From Candidatus Zixiibacteriota bacterium (lineage in GTDB: Bacteria; Zixibacteria; MSB-5A5; GN15; PGXB01), in the NCBI GenBank assembly GCA_900498245.1, contig LS998015.1:2773504-2802113 (forward strand): a DNA stretch of 28,610 nucleotides, given 5' to 3'. Positions 24,752 to 28,610 of the stretch are shown piece after piece (position 1 is the stretch's first letter; the number at the start of each line of letters is the position of its first letter). Made by a program: the position numbers and the translations under genes. The notes beneath the pieces were generated by a model. It did no database searches, was not told where the DNA came from, and saw only the letters and a list, made by a program, of their open reading frames with translations.

Positions 24752-25213
24752 CTAAAGTTTATTCCAGAGTTCGATGCGGCGATAGAGGGCGGTGTCGGAG
24801 GTTTTGAAGACAATTATCCCGTGATCGACAAGATATTGATATTCGGCGCCGGGTTCTTCGCCGGGGGTACATTGCTGGGAGGTATTGGTCGTAATATTTT
24901 GAAGTTTAAGCGAGTCCCGGCCAAAAATGAATTTGCCCCGGATGACATCACAAAACCGGCGGTAGTTGTCGTCATCGGCCAGATACATGCGAAAAGTATC
25001 GGGCTGTATGAAATAGAAATTCATGGTATCGACTTTCATCTCCTGATCCGGTGATTGCCAGTGCTTGATGACTTCATAAATTCCCCTATAGGTTCCGGGC
25101 ATGAATTGGACGGTGCTGGAAGTGCTGTTCTTGCCACAACCACCGCTCATAAGAACCAATAAGAGCGAACTGTAAAGCAACAGGAGGAAAATTATGGGAA
25201 GCAAACGTTTCAT
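24752..25213 (-). CDS. Small probable lipoprotein, related to its upstream neighbour
   Basis: A 153-residue protein from ATG at 25213; a TTG at 25231 would add six residues but falls inside a terminator hairpin. The N-terminus MKRLLPIIFLLLLYSSLLLV is a signal sequence and MSGGC is a weak lipobox. The mature part has a pattern like that of the gene upstream: PGTYRGIYEVI, then TMNFYFIQPDTFRMYL, then FCDVIRGKF, then a C-terminal basic-hydrophobic RRIELWNKL. The order of these marks suggests a small beta-barrel or lipocalin-like fold. Function is unknown. It sits 17 bases downstream of a strong terminator with no room for a full promoter between them. Confidence 0.75.
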   Translation of the reverse strand: MKRLLPIIFLLLLYSSLLLVLMSGGCGKNSTSSTVQFMPGTYRGIYEVIKHWQSPDQEMKVDTMNFYFIQPDTFRMYLADDDNYRRFCDVIRGKFIFGRDSLKLQNITTNTSQQCTPGEEPGAEYQYLVDHGIIVFKTSDTALYRRIELWNKL

Positions 25214-25229
25214 AGGTTCTATTCCAGCC

Positions 25230-25256
25230 AAAAAACGGTCCCGTTTGGGGGACCGT
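25230..25256 (-). terminator. Hairpin terminator or attenuator between the two lipoprotein genes
   Basis: Read on the minus strand, ACGGTCCC (25256-25249), a 6-base loop, GGGACCGT (25242-25235), then a further five-T run (25234-25230). The perfect 8-base-pair stem and T-run are typical of an intrinsic terminator. It lies 20 bases after the first lipoprotein stop and 17 bases before the ATG of the second. Confidence 0.88.
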
Positions 25257-25275
25257 TAGGCAATATATTATGATC

Positions 25276-25719
25276 CTATTCTTTTTTTAGCGCAATTTCG
25301 ACCCAGCGGCTTCCTTCCCGCATGGTTCCCGATATCTTGACGCTATCGGCTTCTCGGAAAATAGAAAAAGTGCCGACCGGTATATCTTCATGAATGCACG
25401 TAAAAACGTCGGTCATACTGGTATCTGATAGAGTAATTTTGTCGGTTAAACTATAATTTCCGGTGATGTCACAGAAGATTTTGGGCAGAAGGTCAGTTTT
25501 CTCCGCAGTCATCCAGAATTTGTAATCACTGAAGGTCCAATCAATCCACTCCTGAACTGTGGTCGGGGTGGATGTGTCGTATCCGCGAATAATCGTAATT
25601 AAGCCATGATAATTGCCGACAAGAGTGCTGGGGGGTTTAACAATTGTATCTTTCGGACAACCCGACACCAAAGCCAATACAAAAATGGCGATTAGGATCG
25701 ACAAGAAGAACCGTGCCAT
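25276..25719 (-). CDS. Small lipoprotein of unknown function
   Basis: A 147-residue protein with a clear lipoprotein signal (MARFFLSILIAIFVLALVSGC, lipobox VSGC, C21). The mature part shows VGNYHGLITII, WTFSDYKFWM, FCDITGNYSL and a C-terminal RWVEIALKKE. The same landmarks occur in the same order in the next gene downstream, so the two are probably tandem paralogues. The first Gly-x-Tyr-x-Gly followed by strands and a shared FCD are the best marks. I do not recognise a named family. GGAGGAG lies 8 bases before the ATG and a near-consensus promoter precedes it. Confidence 0.8.
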   Translation of the reverse strand: MARFFLSILIAIFVLALVSGCPKDTIVKPPSTLVGNYHGLITIIRGYDTSTPTTVQEWIDWTFSDYKFWMTAEKTDLLPKIFCDITGNYSLTDKITLSDTSMTDVFTCIHEDIPVGTFSIFREADSVKISGTMREGSRWVEIALKKE

Positions 25720-25763
25720 TTATATCTCTCCTCCAATTCTGATTTTTTCCTACAAACCGGACA

Positions 25764-25792
25764 ATTATAAGCAAATCGTGCCGCAATTTCAA
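25764..25792 (-). promoter_or_regulatory. Promoter of the tandem lipoprotein genes
   Basis: On the minus strand TTGAAA (25792-25787), exactly 17 bases, TATAAT (25769-25764). This is the strongest promoter match on the minus strand, about 38 bases upstream of the ATG at 25719 after allowing for the transcription start. Confidence 0.7.
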
Positions 25793-25911
25793 CCAATATT
25801 TATATTCCTGCATTATAAAGACTCGGATAGAAGTCTTCTGTTTAAAGAATTTCCCTTAATTATTGCAGAACCGGTACTTTAGGAGTCAGCAAATGAGGAC
25901 GTCTCTGCCAT

Positions 25912-26607
25912 TTAGAGATTTAACTTGTTGGAAATAAAGGGTATATCCAGAAGTCCCGACAGGTTTTGGATGGTGTGGTCCGGTTCCTCCCGGGGATAGC
26001 GAACGGCCTGGTGGCGATGAGGGCCGACCAGAAGTCTGACGGCGGTCATCTTGAGTGATTTCGCGGGCACGATATCGTTATCCTGACGGTCGCCAATCAT
26101 GGCGGCTTCTTCGGGCCGCGAACCGAGGGACTGTAAAACGGCCAGAAAAATGCGGGTATCCGGCTTGGCCAGGCGCAAATCCTCGGACATCATTTTTGAA
26201 TCAAAGAAAGACAGGATCCCCATTTCCTCGAGGGTTCTCCCCATGGCGGAATTTTGGTTAGCGACAATCCCCAATTTGAAATGACCTTTCAGTTGCTTCA
26301 AAATATCGATGACACCGGGGACCGGCTCCACCAATTTTTCAAAGGGGAAACGGTCACATTCGCGCCGCAATTCATAGAAAAGATTTTTATTCGGTCGTAC
26401 CATTTGCCAGATCACAAAAGATATAAAAGACGGAGCGTAACAGGCGATCGACTGCTCCATTATCGCGCCGATATCGGCCGTGCTGAATTCCTGCCCCGTT
26501 CTGTCAAGGACCAATTGGCGCAGGTGCTCGTGCCAGGCATCGATGGCGGGATCGTCGTTTACCAGCGGCCCGCCGACATCAAAAAGGATGGTTGTTATAT
26601 CGTCCAT
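25912..26607 (-). CDS. HAD-superfamily hydrolase with DxG motif I
   Basis: A 231-residue HAD protein with a helical cap (about 18-95). Motif I is LFDVGGPL: D10 is the nucleophile, but the second Asp of DxD is G12. Motif II is IVANQNS (N117), motif III K148 (AKPDTRIF) and motif IV MIGDRQDND (D173, D178). Proteins with DxG at motif I occur in the HAD subfamily containing YihX and haloacid dehalogenases, so phosphatase activity should not be assumed. The substrate is unknown. The ATG at 26607 follows a TATAAT box by only 12 bases, and no Shine-Dalgarno site is visible. It lies downstream of ppdK but is separated from it by a terminator. Confidence 0.88.
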   Translation of the reverse strand: MDDITTILFDVGGPLVNDDPAIDAWHEHLRQLVLDRTGQEFSTADIGAIMEQSIACYAPSFISFVIWQMVRPNKNLFYELRRECDRFPFEKLVEPVPGVIDILKQLKGHFKLGIVANQNSAMGRTLEEMGILSFFDSKMMSEDLRLAKPDTRIFLAVLQSLGSRPEEAAMIGDRQDNDIVPAKSLKMTAVRLLVGPHRHQAVRYPREEPDHTIQNLSGLLDIPFISNKLNL

Positions 26608-26619
26608 GGGTATAGCCGC

Positions 26620-26625
26620 ATTATA
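26620..26625 (-). promoter_or_regulatory. Candidate -10 box for the HAD gene, near-leaderless
   Basis: TATAAT on the minus strand, 12 bases before the ATG at 26607. Transcription would begin about 6 bases before the start codon, with no visible ribosome-binding site. The 17-base-spaced -35 hexamer (TTTTAA) is poor and sits in the T-tract of the ppdK terminator. Confidence 0.35.
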
Positions 26626-26640
26626 GTGATAAGTCTTTGA

Positions 26641-26666
26641 AATTAAAAGGCCCGCCGGAGCGGGCC
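26641..26666 (-). terminator. Rho-independent terminator of ppdK
   Basis: Read on the minus strand, GGCCCGC (26666-26660), loop TCCG, GCGGGCC (26655-26649), then TTTTAATT. It begins 15 bases after the ppdK stop. Confidence 0.85.
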
Positions 26667-26681
26667 GTATGATTAATAATC

Positions 26682-28610
26682 CTATTTATCGCGTTCGGCG
26701 GTCTTTTTCTTTTCCTTAATGGTCGCCTGCGCGGCCGCCAGACGGGCAATCGGAACCCGGAACGGCGAACAGGAAACGTAATCGAGACCGATACGGTTGC
26801 AGAATTCAATTGAATCAGGGTCACCGCCGTGTTCTCCGCAAATACCGATTTTTAAGTCGGGTTTGGCGGAGCGTCCTCTTTTCGTGCCCATTTCTACAAG
26901 TTGCCCCACACCAACCTGATCGATGGATACAAATGGGTCCTTGGGAAGAATCCCTTTCTCGACATAATAAAGAAGGAATTTGGCAGCATCATCGCGAGAA
27001 AATCCCATTGTCATCTGGGTCAAGTCATTGGTACCGAAACTGAAAAATTCCGCTTCGGAGGCGATTTCATCGGCGGTCAGCGCGGCCCGCGGAATTTCGA
27101 TCATCGTTCCGATATGATATTCGATTTTGGCCTTATGCCGAGCGATGACCTCATCGGCGATTCGCTTCACTACTTCCTTCTGATTACGGAATTCATTGAT
27201 ATGACCGACCAGGGGAATCATGATTTCGGGCACGACGGTCTTTTTCTCTCTGGCAACGGCGCAGGCCGCCTCAATAATGGCCCGGACCTGCATTTCCGTT
27301 ATCTCGGGATAAACTATGCCGAGGCGGCAGCCGCGATGACCGAGCATGGGATTGATTTCTTTCAGTTCGTCAATCCGCTGCAATATTTTCCGTTTCCGGG
27401 CCAGGAGTTCATCATAGTTTTCATCGGTCTTATCCAGGGCCGCTATTTCCTGCTCGATCACTTTTTTGTTCGGCAGAAACTCGTGCAGTGGCGGATCGAG
27501 AGTTCGGATAGTCACGGGAAGCCCATCCATGACTTCGAACAGCCCCTTAAAATCGCTTTTCTGAAACGGCAGAAGTTTATCGAGGGCCTGTTGACGTTCT
27601 TCGGTCGTGTCGGCCAAAATCATCTCCTGCACACTAGGGAGACGATCTTCGGCAAAAAACATGTGTTCGGTACGGCAGAGCCCTATTCCCTGCGCTCCGA
27701 ATTTGCGGGCCTGAATAGAATCAGACGGAGTATCGGCATTGGCCCGGACTTTCAAGCGGCGAATCTCATCGGCCCAGCTCATGTATTCAGCGAATTCCCC
27801 GGAGAGTTCCGGATCGATGGTCGGCACCTCACCGATCATGACTTCGCCGGTCGAGCCGTTAATGGTAATAATGTCTTTTTCCTTAAGAATGAGTTTGCCG
27901 ATCTGTAACTGCTTTTTGGTTTCATTGACCCGCGCCGCCTCGCATCCGGCGACACAGCATTTTCCCATGCCCCGGGCGACGACGGCGGCATGCGATGTCA
28001 TTCCGCCCCGAGACGTGAGAATTCCGGCGGCAGCATGCATTCCCTCGATATCATCGGGATTGGTTTCCTGACGAACCAGTATGACCGGTTCCTTCCCGCT
28101 GGAAGCTTTCACGGCCGCATCGGCGGTAAAATAGATCGCCCCATGGGCGGCCCCCGGTGAGGCCGGCAGTCCGCGCGCTATGACTTCGTATTCAGCATTG
28201 GGGTCCAATCTTTTATGAAGCAGTTGATCCAATTGGGCCGGCTCCAGACGCATCAGAGCCTCTTCTTTGGTGATAAGCTTTTCCTTAACCATGTCGACCG
28301 CTATTTTCAGCGCCGCCTGGACGGTTCGTTTACCGGTTCGGGTCTGAAGCATGAAGAGTTTGCTTTCCTGAATAGTAAATTCGAAGTCCTGCACATCGCG
28401 GTAGTGCTTCTCCAGCCGGGTCGTAATTTCTTTCAATTGTTTAAAGACGTCCGGCATTTCCTCGCCCAATTGGGTAATCGGCTGGGGGGTCCGAATGCCG
28501 GCGACGACATCCTCGCCCTGCGCATTCAGCAAATATTCCCCGTAAAATTCCTTATCGCCGGTGGCGGGATTACGGGTAAAGCCGACGCCGGTGCCGGAGG
28601 TGTTGCCCAT
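26682..28610 (-). CDS. ppdK: Pyruvate, phosphate dikinase (partial, N-terminal part outside window)
   Basis: The last 642 residues of PPDK, which interconverts pyruvate, ATP and phosphate with phosphoenolpyruvate, AMP and pyrophosphate. Present are the end of the nucleotide-binding domain ([20 protein letters not shown], then [16 protein letters not shown]), the phosphohistidine domain with catalytic His ([14 protein letters not shown]207 of this fragment) and the PEP-binding TIM barrel ([33 protein letters not shown], with the catalytic Cys in ICGEHG). Full-length enzymes are about 870-900 residues, so roughly 230-260 residues lie beyond the window. The ATG at the window edge is an internal Met, not the start. 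PPDK suggests pyrophosphate-linked glycolysis or gluconeogenesis. Confidence 0.97.
   Translation of the reverse strand: MGNTSGTGVGFTRNPATGDKEFYGEYLLNAQGEDVVAGIRTPQPITQLGEEMPDVFKQLKEITTRLEKHYRDVQDFEFTIQESKLFMLQTRTGKRTVQAALKIAVDMVKEKLITKEEALMRLEPAQLDQLLHKRLDPNAEYEVIARGLPASPGAAHGAIYFTADAAVKASSGKEPVILVRQETNPDDIEGMHAAAGILTSRGGMTSHAAVVARGMGKCCVAGCEAARVNETKKQLQIGKLILKEKDIITINGSTGEVMIGEVPTIDPELSGEFAEYMSWADEIRRLKVRANADTPSDSIQARKFGAQGIGLCRTEHMFFAEDRLPSVQEMILADTTEERQQALDKLLPFQKSDFKGLFEVMDGLPVTIRTLDPPLHEFLPNKKVIEQEIAALDKTDENYDELLARKRKILQRIDELKEINPMLGHRGCRLGIVYPEITEMQVRAIIEAACAVAREKKTVVPEIMIPLVGHINEFRNQKEVVKRIADEVIARHKAKIEYHIGTMIEIPRAALTADEIASEAEFFSFGTNDLTQMTMGFSRDDAAKFLLYYVEKGILPKDPFVSIDQVGVGQLVEMGTKRGRSAKPDLKIGICGEHGGDPDSIEFCNRIGLDYVSCSPFRVPIARLAAAQATIKEKKKTAERDK

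Noticed and set aside
25211-25231. TTG at 25231 as start of the second lipoprotein
   Set aside because: It lies inside the terminator stem-loop region and would put extra polar residues before the signal sequence; ATG at 25213 gives a normal signal peptide.
26901-27908. Open frame of 335 codons on the plus strand
   Set aside because: It is antisense to the PPDK barrel domain and has no recognisable domain.
28608-28610. ATG at the window edge as the start of ppdK
   Set aside because: The following residues align with the middle of PPDK; the ATP-grasp N-terminal part is missing, so this is an internal Met.
1-28610. Search for tRNA, rRNA, CRISPR arrays, IS ends, integrases and defence genes
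   Set aside because: No cloverleaf-like gene, regular spaced repeat, transposase or phage protein was recognised; the region looks like core chromosome.

Overview
This window is a chromosomal segment of a Gram-negative-type bacterium that I cannot assign to a named species. Evidence for an outer membrane is a polysaccharide-export (SLBB) protein, several lipobox proteins, exported M16 peptidases and an EnvC-like factor. Gene content (paired M16 proteins, an Asp-box propeller lipoprotein-style secretome, an ethylbenzene-dehydrogenase-type haem lipoprotein, PPDK) would fit an uncultivated lineage near the Fibrobacterota-Chlorobiota-Bacteroidota group, for example Zixibacteria, but that is inference only. 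Promoters look sigma-70-like (TTGACA/TATAAT with 17-base spacers) rather than Bacteroidota-like, and Shine-Dalgarno sites are common. TTG and GTG starts are frequent. No tRNA, rRNA, CRISPR, IS element or phage gene was seen.

Layout. 1-1294 (minus, truncated by the window edge) is an SLBB export protein, divergent from a two-gene plus-strand operon (1546-4538) of complementary M16 peptidase subunits that ends in a hairpin terminator. 4602-14626 (minus) is a ten-gene, tightly packed housekeeping operon read as ftsE, ftsX, envC-like, holB, ricT, metG, tatD, rsmA, a PdxJ-like gene, rluD. It joins a divisome module (FtsEX plus a LytM factor) to a holB-ricT-metG-tatD-rsmA block whose order resembles the Bacillus chromosome. 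14728-17388 carries an exported Asp-box propeller, a two-helix HAMP protein and a multi-pass membrane protein. 17408-19699 (minus) pairs a 4-hydroxybutyryl-CoA-dehydratase/HpaB-family protein with a PAP2 phosphatase. 19961-22827 (minus) has a haem-binding lipoprotein and a GAF-GAF-PP2C phosphatase. 23074-25719 (minus) has comM and two tandem related lipoproteins. 25912-28610 (minus) has a HAD hydrolase and the C-terminal three quarters of pyruvate phosphate dikinase.

The most unusual points are proteins whose fold is clear but whose catalytic residues are changed. The PdxJ-like protein has lost four family histidines (all to Asn) and a Glu (to Gln). The FtsE has degenerate Q, signature, D and H loops. 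The AbfD-like protein lacks the Fe-S histidine and two active-site residues of 4-hydroxybutyryl-CoA dehydratase. The M16 pair splits zinc site and Arg/Tyr pair between two subunits. The EnvC-like LytM domain has no zinc ligands, as in known EnvC. All intergenic gaps are under 300 bases.
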